Source: Microcebus murinus (lineage: Eukaryota; Chordata; Mammalia; Primates; Cheirogaleidae). Taken from it: a stretch of DNA of 64,000 nucleotides. Shown here piece after piece: positions 20,491 to 34,005 of the stretch (position 1 is the stretch's first letter; every line of letters starts with the position of its first letter). The position numbers were made by a program, and so were the translations under genes. The DNA lies in NCBI RefSeq assembly GCF_040939455.1, contig NC_134104.1:9075501-9139500 (forward strand). The letters run 5' to 3'. A model generated the notes under the pieces. That model searched no databases. It was not told the origin of the DNA and worked only from the letters and a program-made list of their open reading frames with translations.

Positions 20491-23169
20491 AGATGGGGCT
20501 TTCTGGAGAATAGGAGGTGGTTCTTTCTTCTCATTGAACTCTGACCCAGGAAGCACTCCACTTCAAGAATCAGATGAATTTTCCTTAGCACTCACCAGGT
20601 TCTCTCTGGGAAATTTCCAAAGCAAAACATACTGAACAAGGTTGCCCAGATGTTATTCCTGCCAAGATTTTTCTTTTATTGCTCTCAGTGATGACTCGAG
20701 ACTGATTTGTTCCTTTTCTGGGGTAGGGGTGGGGAGAAATGGTATAAGATATTGTCTAATTTCAGAAGAAAATAAATGAGCCTGAATTTCTAGGATCATG
20801 GTTCTATCTTGCTCTGCTAATTTTTTTTTTCCACTGAAAGATGCTTTGGCATGAAGAATAAATCATCTTAGACAAAGGGATAGTGGGGGCTGAGTTGGGA
20901 GGAAATTCTGAAGAGGTGGCTCTTTGAAGCTTGGTTCTAGTGCTTTTAGACATAGCTTGTTTCTGTGTACTTTAATGAAACTTCTTAGGAAAACACTTCC
21001 AAATCAGAAGACTTGCAGGGTGAGATCCTTAACAAGTCTGTCAGTTGTACTTCCTCAATTCTTACATGGAACGAAGGGAAAAACTTTGGACTGGTGGTGG
21101 AGGGGAGACCTGGTTACTGCTCCCCTTCTGCTATTGACCACCCTTGAAATCTCATAGCAGTCATGCTACTTCCTTGGAGAAAAGAATTCCAAATTCTTAT
21201 ATAAAATGAAGCTGGTCGTATAGATAACCTTCAAGACACTTTCTACAAGTCTCACATTCTAAGATCTGATGACTGCCCTGAAAATTTTAAAAAAGAGCAT
21301 GAGGCTATTGGAGCTTAAACATGTCTACTGAAGCCATTGGGAAGCCTAGTATATCTATTCATGGTTTGACCTTTCTCTGCATGTTGAGTCACCTTGCAAA
21401 CATTTCCCATCACACACCCACCTCATTTCACATGTTTCTCTCTGCTTGTGTCACAGGCAGTGGTATATCATACATTTTGTTTTTGTACAAGAGGTCAGAT
21501 ATACATTTAAATCCCAAAACTTAGCTTCAGTTGAAAAGCCTACAGAATATGCAGTAGAAATTGTCTTAGTGCAATTAAAATGACTCAGGAAGCTAGAAAG
21601 TTTTCGTCTTGTAAAGAACAACAAACTTTGTAACATATAGAATGAGTGAAGAATGATAATGGGAACCATTAGGCAAATTTCTATTTTCTCCGTGAAATCA
21701 GGATTTCTTCTGAAAATTCGAGAGCAGCAGCTTCATCCTTGGTGCTGAACAATAATTCCCCAAAAGCCTTTGTTTGCCCTAATATTCCATAATGTTATGC
21801 TTTTACAGTCAATAAGCCATTAGTAATCAAGAGATGTATAATTTATTAATTACACTCCACATTAATATTTAATCTTTTTGGTTGCCGAGCATATTTCTAA
21901 ATCTACTTTTTAATTACATTTTAGGGATATAAATCTTCCAGGCAACCATTAGAAAAGTAATTTTTCTGCACATTATGATGCCAATTACTTTAAAGCAGCT
22001 GGTTGTGAAGGCTTGCAGTGATACCTGGTAAAGTGGCAATCTTGGTGCGTAGGCACTCTTCACTCATTTGAAAGCTAATTGAATAGTAGTGAGAAAGGAA
22101 CACTATAAAGAATTTACAAAGACATATTAGCCAGGGGAGAAAAGGAAAAAACAACATATATTAGTAAGAGTGCTAGCTAAAGTGGCACCTTTACCCTCTC
22201 CAACTGGCCAGGCAGCACCAAGCAGCCAATGGCGAAACTTGTACTGAGTTCTAAGCAGATCTTGGGCTTTGGCTCTGACATTTACAGTTGACAGAATTGA
22301 AATAAGCAGTGCTTTTGTGTTATGACTCTTGTCCAAGTAATGGCCCTTTTGAAAGCCATAAACAGAACTCCATCACTTTTTTTTATCCCCAGTGATGGTG
22401 TCAAATGCCAGTGATATTGACTTTGTCTTTCTGTCTTCTTGGAACCTGATGAGCTGCCCACTAACACTGCTTTGGCTGATTTTTAAAAATAATCAGATTT
22501 TCATGCTTTTGAAAACTTCAGTGGCAGACATTTTATTCGTTTATGTTTCTTTTGCCTCTCTGGTGCTTTACGTATTTTTTTTTATTACCTTCATACTGGG
22601 ACAATTTTGGAAAGTGAGCTCTCAAGTTTTCCAGATACTCAAGCTTTGGTGCGGATGATAGTGGTTTCAGCAGGAGGTAGACTGAGGCCTTGGATTATTT
22701 TGGGGGGAAAGTATCTGCTTATTTATAAAAGGGCATCGTCTCTGAAAACTCTGCCTTTCTGAAACTATCTCCACCATGGCTTTTCTATTGGGTCTGAAGT
22801 TTCCATCCTAAAGATCACTTCTTGAGATTGGACAAAATATATGAGAGCTGTTGTTTGGAAAAGACTATTGCTAAGCTGCTGCTGCTCAGGGAAGAAGCAG
22901 GTGCACACCCACACTCTTCTCTTATTTGTGTGGGTTAATTGTTCCATTTAGTCCCTGCAGCCCTCTGAAACTCCGTTCTCTTAAGTTCTCACTATTGTAC
23001 TTCTGTTTTTGTTCTTAAAAACCTCTTTTTTTATTAAGAGCTTATTTTTTCACATTCTTCAAAATATGAAATATATCACATATACAAGAATGGATATAAC
23101 TTAAAGATACTGCAAATCACTTTTAAAGTGTTTTCTTTCTCTCCTTGTTTTCACACCTCATGAGACCAA
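20491..23169. other. Repeat-poor region with an AT-rich enhancer-like core
   Basis: No gene is recognised. From about 21790 to 22110 the sequence is dense in homeodomain-type TAAT sites, with 'tttattaattacactcc', 'attaatatttaatc' and 'tttttaattacatttt'. It also has 'gttgcc' and 'ggcaac' half-sites about 65 bp apart. That profile is common in conserved developmental enhancers. The rest is ordinary AT-rich DNA with short frames on both strands. Confidence 0.4.
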
Positions 23170-23275
23170 GGGCCACGTTATGTTCATTGCTGGATTTTCT
23201 GGACCATGGCACAGTGCCTGGTACATAGTAGGCCTATTGATAATGTTTGTTGAGGACACCACTGAATAAATGCAC
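23170..23275 (+). repeat. L2 LINE 3' end
   Basis: The phrases 'ccaagggccacgttatg', 'tggcacagtgcctggtaca' and 'tagtaggcctattgataatg' followed by 'tttgttgagg' match the L2 3' end well. Confidence 0.75.
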
Positions 23276-24290
<1,015 letters not shown>

Positions 24291-25299
24291 GAAAAAGAGA
24301 GAGAGAAAGGAGGTAGCAGAAGTTTTTTTTTTTTTTTTTTTTTAAATAACTGTGGTCCTTGTGATGCAGGAGAATAAAAATTTAAAAAAGTATAAATACT
24401 CATTATGGGTATGAAAAAATGAAGCGGGGTTTAGATAATGTCTCACATCATGATTACACCTTAGGAGATGGAGGCAACTTCACAGATCACATGTGTGAAA
24501 TGATTACTTCACGTGGATGGAGTCACATTTCCATCCGCCTTTGGTGAGATCAGGAGGCCCATTTCAACTTCCTGCCTTTGGCCCTTAGAATGTGATCTGC
24601 TGTTTCATTAAACAAATGCGGAAAAAAAAAAAAAAAAAAAAAAGAGCTGGTTCACTTCCATGGAATTGCACTTTTCTGCTTGGGGAAATTCAGTGTCCGT
24701 GGACAAATCTCCTTCTTCTTCATGCTCTTTCGTATAGCTGGGTGCTCCAAACAGGGAATGACTCTGGCTCAGTTTCCATTCTATTTCTGCCACAATTACT
24801 CCCTGCAGAAATGTCTGCTATTGATTTGCTTTTTTCTCTCTAGGAGAAATTTTTTCTCCCTCTCTCTTCTTTCTTCCTTTCTCTCCTCTCTGGGTTTACA
24901 TCTGTCTTCTACATCCAAATCAGAGGGATGCTGATGGTCTCTCCTACCTGCTTTTTGTTCTATTTATTCCCTCAAGTTCTTATCTAACTAGGAAGGGTCT
25001 CCTCATTAGCAGACGAGGAATCTCAGAGGTCACATATTTATAAGTCAACAGATGGGAGTGAAGTGTTGTCCCCCAAAGGATTTCCCTTGGTGGTGATGCT
25101 TGTGTGGAACTGTCACACCCTCCCTTGCATTCTCAGTGGCTCTTTTCTGCTTTTCCTCATTGGCTGTTTGAAGTTAAGAATGCAAGGGGGCGGGCGGTTA
25201 TGTAAAGATCTGAAGGGTTAACATTCTAAAGGGCTGAGTTCCCTGCATTCGGGCAATGACTCATGCTGAGTGCTGAAAGGATAACAATGATAGAACACA
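24291..25299. other. Non-genic; poly-A tract and CT-rich patch
   Basis: A run of about 23 A's lies at 24620-24642 without a recognisable retroelement upstream, so it may be the tail of something fully degraded. A CT-rich patch is at 24835-24890. At about 25185-25197 there is a GC-box-like 'gggggcgggcgg' in otherwise AT-rich DNA. No gene is recognised. Confidence 0.4.
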
Positions 25300-25500
25300 A
25301 ACAATGATAACAGCTATTATATATCACAGGGAATGCCTGCTCCATGCCAAACACTTTACAAACATTATCTCTAATCATTACAACTGTACTACTGGTGGGT
25401 GTTATTATCTCAGTTTGGAAATAAAAATCTTGGCTCAGTGAGGTTCAATAACAGTCACAGGATTACCCAGGTAGGAAGTGGTTTAGTTTGGATTCCCACC
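25300..25500 (-). repeat. MIR SINE, antisense
   Basis: Read as reverse complement, the segment carries the MIR parts in order. The plus strand shows 'tgccaaacactttacaaaca', 'ttatctcagtttggaa', 'ggctcagtgaggttcaata' and 'aggattacccaggtagg'. Nearly full length. Confidence 0.75.
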
Positions 25501-25763
25501 CTTGTTTTCCTTGACCAAGTGCTCTTTCCTTTGCATTTGACTATCCTTGGAAAACTTCGGAGGAGGATCTGCTTCAGGGAGCCATTCCAGGGAAGGGAGA
25601 TGGCCACCTAGCCATTTGGATGACCCTAGGTGTTCAAGGACATGTCCATTCTTACTGGACCTTCATAAAGTTAGGTTTTGTACTTTTATGGCTCGAATAA
25701 TCAGACCTTTATTTTTTACAAAGGACTTTGAAGCCAAGCATTTCTGTGCAAAGGACAATAGGA

Positions 25764-26005
25764 ATGATAGTATGGTGTTAAGAGCATAGATTTGAAACCA
25801 GACTATCTCAGTTCTTCATTCCAACTCTGCAGCTACTGGTGATGTCACCAGGGCAAGTTGCTTACTGGTTCTTTGCCTCAGTTTCCCCTTTGAATAATAG
25901 GCATTAGAATAGTATACATTTTGCAGATCGTTGAGAGAACAAAGGGTGCTAATATATATAAAGCTCTTGGACAGAGTACATCATACATGTGAAAGGGGCA
26001 GTGTT
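25764..26005 (+). repeat. MIR SINE, sense, near full length
   Basis: The phrases 'atagtatggtgttaagagca', 'tttgaaaccagactatctca', 'ttgcctcagtttcccctt' and 'tatataaagctcttggacag' run the length of the MIR consensus, including the tRNA-related head. It lies about 260 bp from an antisense MIR. Confidence 0.8.
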
Positions 26006-27922
26006 AGCTATTATTTTTATGTTATTTTTATTTATATCAATTGACATTTAAAAATAGGTAACAGTAGGGTAAAATCATGGTTGTTGACTTTAATGCAGTA
26101 GAAATCAAACATATTAACTCAGGATGATTGAAAAAGGTATTCATTTTTTCATGAGTCAGATACAGTTGATCAAATTAAAATGAAATAGGGAACTTGGTGT
26201 AAATCAATTTACTGCATAATAAAGTTGGTGTGGAATCTGTTACTTAAACAGATCCTCAGATTGGAGCTTTGCAAAATAGGGTGGGGAATATCTTAAAATG
26301 CAGCACAGTAAAGAGCTACGAAACTATAGACTCCAAAGTTTGGAGAAACCAAATTAAATGTAAATTCCAAGGGAGAACAATTCTGTCCTAATGTAAACAT
26401 TGCTTTGAGCTAATGTTTCATGTTAATGCTGGCAAATTCCAAATAGGGGAGAACATAGGTACTGATCTTTCATATTATATATGATTAAAATTAAAGTTGA
26501 TTTGTCCATTAAGCAGGGCAGTAACAGGTCTTTTGACTTTTCATAAGGCATTAGAGGAATGAAGCATATCAAGAAGACATTCTATTTCAAAAGAGCACTA
26601 ATCAATGCTGAGAACATTTGCTATAAATTATTCACATTTGTTATAAACTATTCCATCCCTTTAAAAATTAACGGTACACAACCTAAAATCCAAGGAGCAA
26701 AAGTAGAGCTGCCTCACCTTGAAAAGTTTGAATAGGAAGGGCTGATTACAACAAGAGAACAAATAGGATGCTAAGGCTTGGGCTCAGGGTATTACGAGGA
26801 ATAAATCACCAGGCGGCCTTACATCTGATAAAACATGATCCCTGCTCCTTGTTGTGTGTTCTTTCACCACACATTAATATTTCATGCAACCATTTCAAAC
26901 TAAAGTCATAATGTGAGTCATAAATCACAAAACAGTGGTAATAAACCACTTTGGTTTATATTAGCTGTATGTGGATGATGCTTAAGTATTTCCACCATTA
27001 GCATGGACTATTTGAGCTTTCTGTGTGCCACAGTTGCTCTATTTCTTCCATTTAAAGTGGTAGGAATGTGGATAACAACGCTAAACCCATTCATTAGTGA
27101 CAAAACACTGCTATTTGTTCTCATAATTGATTTCATTTCAACTTGGACCTGTGAAAATGATGGCACACTTGAAAATGACAATATTATTGACTTTCTTTTA
27201 TCAAAGAACATGCCTTTCCAATGAATGCTGCTGAGGGGTAAAGGAACATCGTATGAGCATAAAACATTGAAAGAAAAAATAGAACAATGAGTTGAAGATT
27301 AGAGTTATTTAATGTATAAATATGGCTTATACTTATAACTAAATGGCTTATGCTTTATATAAGCTCCTGAAAGGATGCCATTGTAATGTATCATCTTGGT
27401 ATTATTATTATTTTCTTTTTTTTAGTTTTGTTCTAGTGGAATCTGTTCCACCTATTGTTCCGTATTCTTGAAATTGCTAATATAATTATTATAATCGTTA
27501 ATATCTAAAGAAGCTGAATAGGGTTCTATCTGGAAATATACATATAATCTCTATATTGATGTGAATAAAAAGCCCATGTGTTAGAACATCCTGAAGCACA
27601 AAGACTGAACTCCCACCGATTAGACAGACTGACCAAGACATGAACACATACATATATTAGAGACTTGTAAATATTTGAAGATGCTGCTGCTATTGGTTTC
27701 TTGCACTTGACCACCATCTTTCCTAATCTTCAGGATAAGGGCACTGTTTGTGGATCAACAGTTGGGCTGGTCCATGACCTTACAGCCCTCAACTCATAAA
27801 GCTCCAATGTGGTTAGCATTCAACGCCCTGGATGGATGCTCATGGTTTCTCTCAGATGCCAGGGATGCAAAGGGGCCAACCCTGTTTCATCATCTGCAAA
27901 AGGAAATAGGTACAGTCATCAG
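26006..27922. other. Repeat-poor region with possible conserved noncoding sequence
   Basis: No gene is recognised. The section 26860-27240 combines repeated 'aaccact/ccactttgg' (RUNX-like) and 'cattaata' (homeodomain-like) motifs with open frames of 67-73 codons on both strands over the same bases. Open frames on both strands in AT-rich DNA can reflect a conserved, slowly changing segment, but nothing here identifies a protein. Confidence 0.35.
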
Positions 27923-27930
27923 ATTAGGTA

Positions 27931-28107
27931 CAGGTGTCCTCAAACTATGGCCTGCGGGCCACATGCGGTTGTTTTTGCCTGTTTATTTTTTTTTTTTTAC
28001 TTCAAAATAAGATATAGGAATTTGTTCATAGTTTTTTTTAAACTGACCCTCCAACGGTCTGAGGGATAGTGAACTGGCCCCCTGTTTAAAAAGTTTGAGG
28101 ACCCCTG
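27931..28107 (-). mobile_element. OC1-like hAT non-autonomous element with target duplication
   Basis: The left end begins CAGGTGTCCTCAAACTATGG and continues with 'cctgcgggccacatgcgg'. The right end, read on the minus strand, begins CAGGGGTCCTCAAACTTTTT and continues 'aaacagggggccagttc'. Terminal CAG and an 8-bp flanking repeat ('gattaggt' at 27922-27929, 'gattagga' at 28108-28115, 7 of 8 identical) fit hAT elements. The ends resemble the OC1 (OposCharlie1) family as I recall it. At 177 bp it has no transposase. Orientation is set opposite to the copy at 57103. Confidence 0.75.
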
Positions 28108-28244
28108 GATTAGGAGATGGCTGTAACGAGGATATTAATAGAACGTACACAGAAGCACATTGAAAAATTAGAACATTAGAATACTTTACAAGTAAAGATT
28201 TTTTGATTTATTTTTTGTTCATCAGATAATTTATCGATTTATTT

Positions 28245-28550
28245 AAAAAGTTTATTGATCCGGGGTTGAAGACTCAAATCCCCCGAGGGGTCGCGCGGGT
28301 TATGTATTCAAGAGAAGTGGGCCGAGATTCTGAAAACCCGCATGGGGCGTGTTGGATCTGAAGAGCGCAGTGACCGCTCGGTCACTGGGAATGTGCTCAC
28401 TGTTGTCAGGTCACCGGATTTTTAAGGTGTTGCCAATCAAATCAACTAAGAAAAATAAACAAGACTGTGTGGGCTAAACAAAACACTCTTGCCAGTCTGA
28501 TTTGTTCTGCTGGCTGGCTACCAGTTCGAGACTTTTGTGTTGATACCAAG
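28245..28550. other. CpG-rich unidentified segment, possible hAT or LTR relic
   Basis: About 12 CpG sites fall within 28255-28425, in a neighbourhood where CpG is scarce. A perfect inverted repeat AGTGACCG-CT-CGGTCACT lies at 28369-28386. On the minus strand AATAAA occurs just outside the CpG-rich part (plus-strand 28249-28254). The right part ('gtgggctaaacaaaacact' and 'ggctaccagttcgagac') is reminiscent of the end of some hAT elements. I cannot identify it. High CpG content suggests a young insertion or an unmethylated regulatory segment. Confidence 0.4.
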
Positions 28551-28793
28551 GCAAAAGCTTGAACATCAGTGTCTATGTTATCTTTTATAAAAAGAATGTG
28601 TACTATATTTCAGGTTTTCTAATCCTTATTGCACCTTTGAAAGTATTCAGACGTTTTTTCTCTCTTGTAATCTCCACGACACCCTACATTTTTGTTGAAC
28701 TTATTTTCTTAAAGAAGAATCAGGTAAAAGATGCTATCCATGTACCGTGCGTCTGGATTTTCAGGAAGTGCAAACTTAAGAAATGGTGATATA

Positions 28794-29494
28794 CAGTTGG
28801 CCTTCCATATCAGTGGGTTCTGCATCTGCAGATTCAACCAACCACGCACCAAAAATATTCAGAAAAAAATAAAAATAGCAATACAACAATAAAAAAATAA
28901 CACAAATTTTAAAAATACAGTATAACATTTATGTAGCATTTACATTGTGTTTGGTATTATGAGTAATCTAGAGATCATTTATAGTACAGTCATGTGCTCC
29001 AAAAGAACTTTTCAATCAGCAACAGACAGTGGTCCCATGAGATTATAATATCATATATTTTATAATATCATATCATACCATACAACAGTGGTCCCATAAG
29101 ATTATAATATCATATTTTTACTGTACCTTTCCATGTTTAGAAAGACAGACATGTACTATTTTGCTAAAATTGCCTCCAGTATTCAGGACATGAACATGCT
29201 GTTCAGATCCGTAGCTTAGAACCAATTGGCTATGCCATCTAGCCTAGGTGTGCAGTAGGCTGTAGCACCCAGGTTCGTGTAAGTCCACTCTCTGGTGTTC
29301 ACACGATGATGAAATTGCCTCAGTATGCATTTCTCAGAAGTATCCCTGCTGTTAAATGAAGCATGACTGTAACCTAGAGCATATGAATAGGTTATATGCA
29401 AATCCTATGCCATCTTATATAAAGGACTTGAGCATCTGCGGATAATCCTTGGAGATCCTGAAGCCAGTCCCGCATGGATACTAAGGGAGGACTG
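28794..29494 (+). mobile_element. MER2 DNA transposon, interrupted
   Basis: The left end 'cagttggccttccatatcag' and the right end 'gcatggatactaagg' with 'aggactg' are MER2 termini. The internal phrases 'gattcaaccaacc', 'gtaatctagagatcattta' and 'gagcatctgcggataatcc' also match. The left flank is TA (28792-28793); the right flank TA has become TG. MER2 is a non-autonomous element mobilised by Tigger transposase. It is split by another element at 28987-29369. Confidence 0.85.
28987..29369 (+). mobile_element. Tigger-family element nested in MER2
   Basis: This begins 'cagtcatgtgctcc' and ends 'gcatgactg', which are inverted partners, and is flanked by TA on both sides (28985-28986 and 29370-29371). 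Inside are 'agtggtcccatgagattata' and 'atgccatctagcctaggtgt', which I recall from a common primate Tigger-related repeat. A segment is duplicated: 'acagtggtcccat' followed by 'agattataatatcatat' occurs twice in 29027-29115. It inserted into the older MER2, giving a clear relative order. Confidence 0.75.
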
Positions 29495-32400
29495 TGCCTG
29501 GTGTGTCTCATGGAAGCTCAGGTGAGACTAGACCAGGAGAAGGTAAATCCTAGCTGAGCACTCCTGCAGTGCTGGAGCAGCACGGGGTTATTACCGTGCA
29601 GCACACTTTAGTGCATGGTTTGCTTTTATGGAGGGCATACGATTGCTGAATATTAGGTCGCTGTGGGGAAGAAGAAAGCTGAGCTTTGACCTCAGAAAGG
29701 AATTTGGTCTTGATTTCAAGAGGGCATTTAAAACAACAACCCAACACTTTGGAGTACCTAAATGGATGGTGGAAACTATAAGAAAACCACAGGTAGCGTT
29801 TGCTCAAAAAGAAAGTGGTGGGGGGTGGGGTGCGAAGGTGAACAAGGGGAGAGAGAAGAGTCCTGAAGCCGGTGGAAGGGCACACAAGTGCTCAAGAATC
29901 GCCATACTTATAACGATGAGACACCTGTGAAGGGAGGAGGGCGACAACGGGAAAAAGGTTGCGGCGAGAGAAGAACGTGTTAAAAGATTCATGCGTGCAA
30001 AGACTTGGGAGGATGTCTATGTCTTGTCAAGGTAACACCATCATTCTTTGAGGGCAAGGCTCCAGAGGTGCGGCTGACTTCCGAACACGGTCATCCCTTT
30101 CTTGCACGACCCATTTTGTACCTACTTAAGGGGTACCGCCCATTTCCACCCCTTGGTGGACACCCAGCTCCATTAGCTCTGCGGGAGAAGCGTTAGAAAA
30201 TACCCTGGACAAGTCCGTTGCACTTCGGGCTGCACAGCAGTTCAGGTTTTAGGTGGATCATTGAAGTTTGGGGTGGATGCCAATTGTACCTTCGGAATGC
30301 TTGTCCCTTGCCAATGCCCCCAAACCCCCATGGAGGGCAGGGCATTTCCCTGAGAGCAAAGACTGATGGAAGAAGGGTGGCAATGTTTACCTGTCTTAGC
30401 CTCTCTCACTTATCACCTGATGTGGTCCGTGTCCCTCCCCTGTCTGGCTGTGTGGGGCGTAGCTAATTGCTCATGGCCTGAGGCAGGGGTCCACCCATTT
30501 CTGGTCCCTCACTGCCATGCATTTTCTTATTATTTCTCCTCTGATATAAACCGAGACCTAATTCCATGTCATAACAGAGACAAGGAGGAGTCCTCACTTC
30601 TTTTGAAATAGAACAATAGCTGCCAAGATTTTTCCTTTTTAACCAGACAGTGGAATTGAAATGTGGGTTGTCTTGGTTGTATCCCATTAGAAAGCTTGAC
30701 TTATTGTGGCTTACTTTCTAGAAATTGTGTCTTTCTCCATTTTTTAAAATATAACTAACCCCAGAAATAATGAGCACTCCCATAAGTGTTTTCCATAGTT
30801 GTCTCCGAAGTAAAGAATTGCTCTTTTCTTGAATTTAAATACAATAGAACTGAGGATTCATCTCCTAGTAAGAATTTTTAAAATAAAAGTCCTATTTAAT
30901 AGACACTATGATGCAACCTAGTTAGTGTGGGTTTAGCTAATGAAGAATTGGGAATGCTGTCAAGAGATTTTCACCCACTGAAATGGAGACATCATGCCTG
31001 TTGTATTTAGCTACTGAGAAGCAATAAAAATAAAATGCATGTAAATCCTGGAATGTCTGGAGTCGGGTATTGCCCTTTCTTTTCTTATTTTAATACAGTG
31101 TCTATTTTTCTGTCCTTTCTATTTTTAGTAAGTGTGTCCTTGTAATATTGGTACTGGCATCTGTTGATGTAAAGTCTGAATGTGAGTCCTTTTCCCAAGT
31201 TAATACAGGGAAAGGTCAAGGTCAAAGTCAAATCCAGGACATCTGTCTCCATTTCAAAGACAGAAAGACTAAGGTCACTTTTGACATAATTTATATCTCA
31301 GAAAACTGTAAAATACATCGCAAAGACTTATTTACTAGATCAGGCCCTGGAACCATTAGCAAAGTTCTTTAAAAACGTAAACAGTGAGGTATTGATTAAA
31401 TCAGCCACGAGCGAATGTTGACTCCACAAAAACACCGAAGCTCCTTATAACTCGGATCAGCACAATCCGATTCCTTTTATCCTCACCTCCTTTTAGAATT
31501 GTTTAAGCAATGTTACCACTTAAATGCTAACCCATCTGTAGCAGGAAACAATTATTCCGAATAAGCCCATGCACTGCTCTGGTTTTCCAACAGATTATTT
31601 AAAAACAATATTTCCTTAAGATAACAATTTTGATAATGATGCAGGAAGGAAATATATTTGCAATTAAACGAACATGCTTTAGCACAACAAGCAATAAAAA
31701 GCTTAACACTGAGCCTTCGTGAATTAAATGCCTTAAACGCCGGAACAACATTGGACAAAAGTCATGGTTCTGCTGACACATTTATTTCCCAGTAAATGAA
31801 GACTGTTTAGGTTTAATGCATTTGTGGTTAGCAATAGTTTAAAAGATCAATGTAAATTCGTTCTGAACTAGTAAATAAGGCTTTAATGAAACTTCTACCA
31901 GCATGCTCTCACACCTTGGGTCTCTCCATCATTTCAAGGTGACACAGCAGGATTCTCTGCGAGTTTGATGACACGCACGTAACATTCTGAAGTGTTTGAC
32001 AGATTTTATTTGATGTTTATTTGATTTACGGGGTTGATATTGGATTTCGACATCTCCTTATCAGCCTTTTGTTCACGCTTAGCACAGAGTGCTTATGAAG
32101 ATAGTTTCTTCTAAATGTGCTTATTAATATAATATATATACTATTAATGAAATGCAGTTGAAGTCTGGGATCATTAAGCATTTCCACTCCACTAAATGAG
32201 GTAATGTATGAGAAAGCACTTTGCAAACTGTAAAGCCATATACAGATGTTAGTTATCATAATTATTGTTGTTACAGGAAACCCAGGTTTTATATATTATG
32301 ATTCTGTTTTCCTTTAACACTTAATTCAAAGAGTAAATACAGACAACCAATTTCCTTAAAAACCTGCTGCAGCTTTTTAAACAGTTCTGAGCGTTTCATT

Positions 32401-33794
32401 AGGGTTTTATTGTAAATCATGCATGATGCCATTAATTTAGTTTAGCCTTAAAAAAAAATCTACTAACATAATAAACATGACTCGTTACATTAAACTTTGG
32501 CAACATGGAACTTTCTTCAAAGGGTGCTTGAGAATTTCGACTTGGACCTGAGGACCCCTAAAAGAAGCACATCCAAAAGTTATTCTGCGAGTTAGAAAGA
32601 TGCCTTCTGCTTCCTTTCCAGTCTTCCCTGTTAATATGCCTTTTCTGTCCTTCACAAATGATGAACTTTATGAGTTATTTTCTGCATCAGGGGAGGCAAT
32701 ACAAGGGATTATTATTATTTTTTTTTTTGTCTCTCCCTGTCTCCCTCTTTTTTGGTCTGGCCTAGGAGAGACTTAGGGATTGGAAGACACTCACGTGCTT
32801 ATGAATAAAAGTCACGATACAATTATTGAGGTAAAAACAAATAACTTTCTGGGTTAGGATTTGAACTTTGCCTTACTGATGTAAGGGAAGCTTGGGAAAT
32901 TTTATGGAGAGTTAAGAAACTTTCTCATGGAGAAGGGTGATCTACCTTTCCATACAAACCCCCTCGATAGTAAATTAAAAAGTCTACTTAGTCTCTGCCA
33001 TGTAAACCTTACAATACGATCATACATTTTTTTTTTCTTCTTGGTTTAAACATGTAATGAACACTAAAGAAATTACTAATCATTTATTTGCTATTTAAAC
33101 AAATGAAGCAAAAATAAGCAAATATTGTAAATAAATAAAGGAACTCATTACTCAGTTCCAAAATTCAGGATCTACCAAATGTTCCTGCTTGATGTGTAGC
33201 TAAGAAGGAAATGTAAATGCTAAAAGGCAAATGAGCAGAAAGTACCTCTTCCCATTGGTAAGTTATATCCTAGAAGAGTTCAAGATCCAGAACTTCTTAG
33301 TAGATCCTATAGCATGGCACACTCCATTAGAAGTAAAATAAACATATTTATATATGAGCGAAAGGTAAGAAAGCACAAATAATTCAGAAAAAAAATACTA
33401 CAGAAAAATAGGGGAGGCATTAACTAAATTATATAGTCCAGGAACTTTAAGACTTAAGATTTTACAACTAAGGATTCAAAGGTAACTTGATTGTGGTGCT
33501 TATTGGCTGATTCAGAAAGTTCCAGAGTGCATTCTAACCCAAGAAAGTTGCCCAGAATTTTGACTGGGAGAAGAAGGGCTTGAAGGGTCATGAACATCAG
33601 TATCCAACTCTATTCCAGTGTTACTCTGGCCAGGTCGAAACAGTCCCTATTGTCTCTACTCATATCAATATTTGAGAGATCTTTTTCTGTTTCTAATTTC
33701 TTTTACATAATGAATGCCCTTCTAGTAAGTTCTGTAGTAAAATTTATATAATCCTATAGCTTTTGATTCACTTGCTTTTATCTTTCATAACAGC
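29495..33794. other. Repeat-poor region with several enhancer-like stretches
   Basis: I recognise no gene and no clear repeat over 4.3 kb. 29840-30240 has raised CpG content. 31380-31920 and 32330-32520 are AT-rich with scattered CpG. They contain motif types common in conserved enhancers: 'cggatcagcacaatccg' (5-bp inverted arms) at 31454, 'tgctgacaca', 'tttgtggttagc' (RUNX-like) and 'aatcatgcatgatgcc'. Frames of 60-111 codons occur on both strands without domain signs. A 60-bp TA-rich patch is near 32130-32150. Confidence 0.35.
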
Positions 33795-34005
33795 TAATAT
33801 TTTGGACAGTTTATGATGTGCTAGGCACCAGGCAACGTGCTTTAATTACGTTTATCTCATGTCATATTCAGAATAATGCTGTGTGATCATTATTATTGTC
33901 CCCATTTTCAGGTGCAGTAGTTGCTAAAAGAGACCAGACTCAAGGTCACACAGGGAAGTAGTGACACACCTAGGATTAATTTCAACATCTGTCCTGCACT
34001 ACTGC
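33795..34005 (-). repeat. MIR SINE, antisense
   Basis: The phrases 'tgtgctaggcaccaggcaac', 'tattgtccccattttcaggt', 'actcaaggtcacacagg' and 'acctaggattaatttcaac' form the reverse complement of MIR, nearly full length. Confidence 0.85.
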
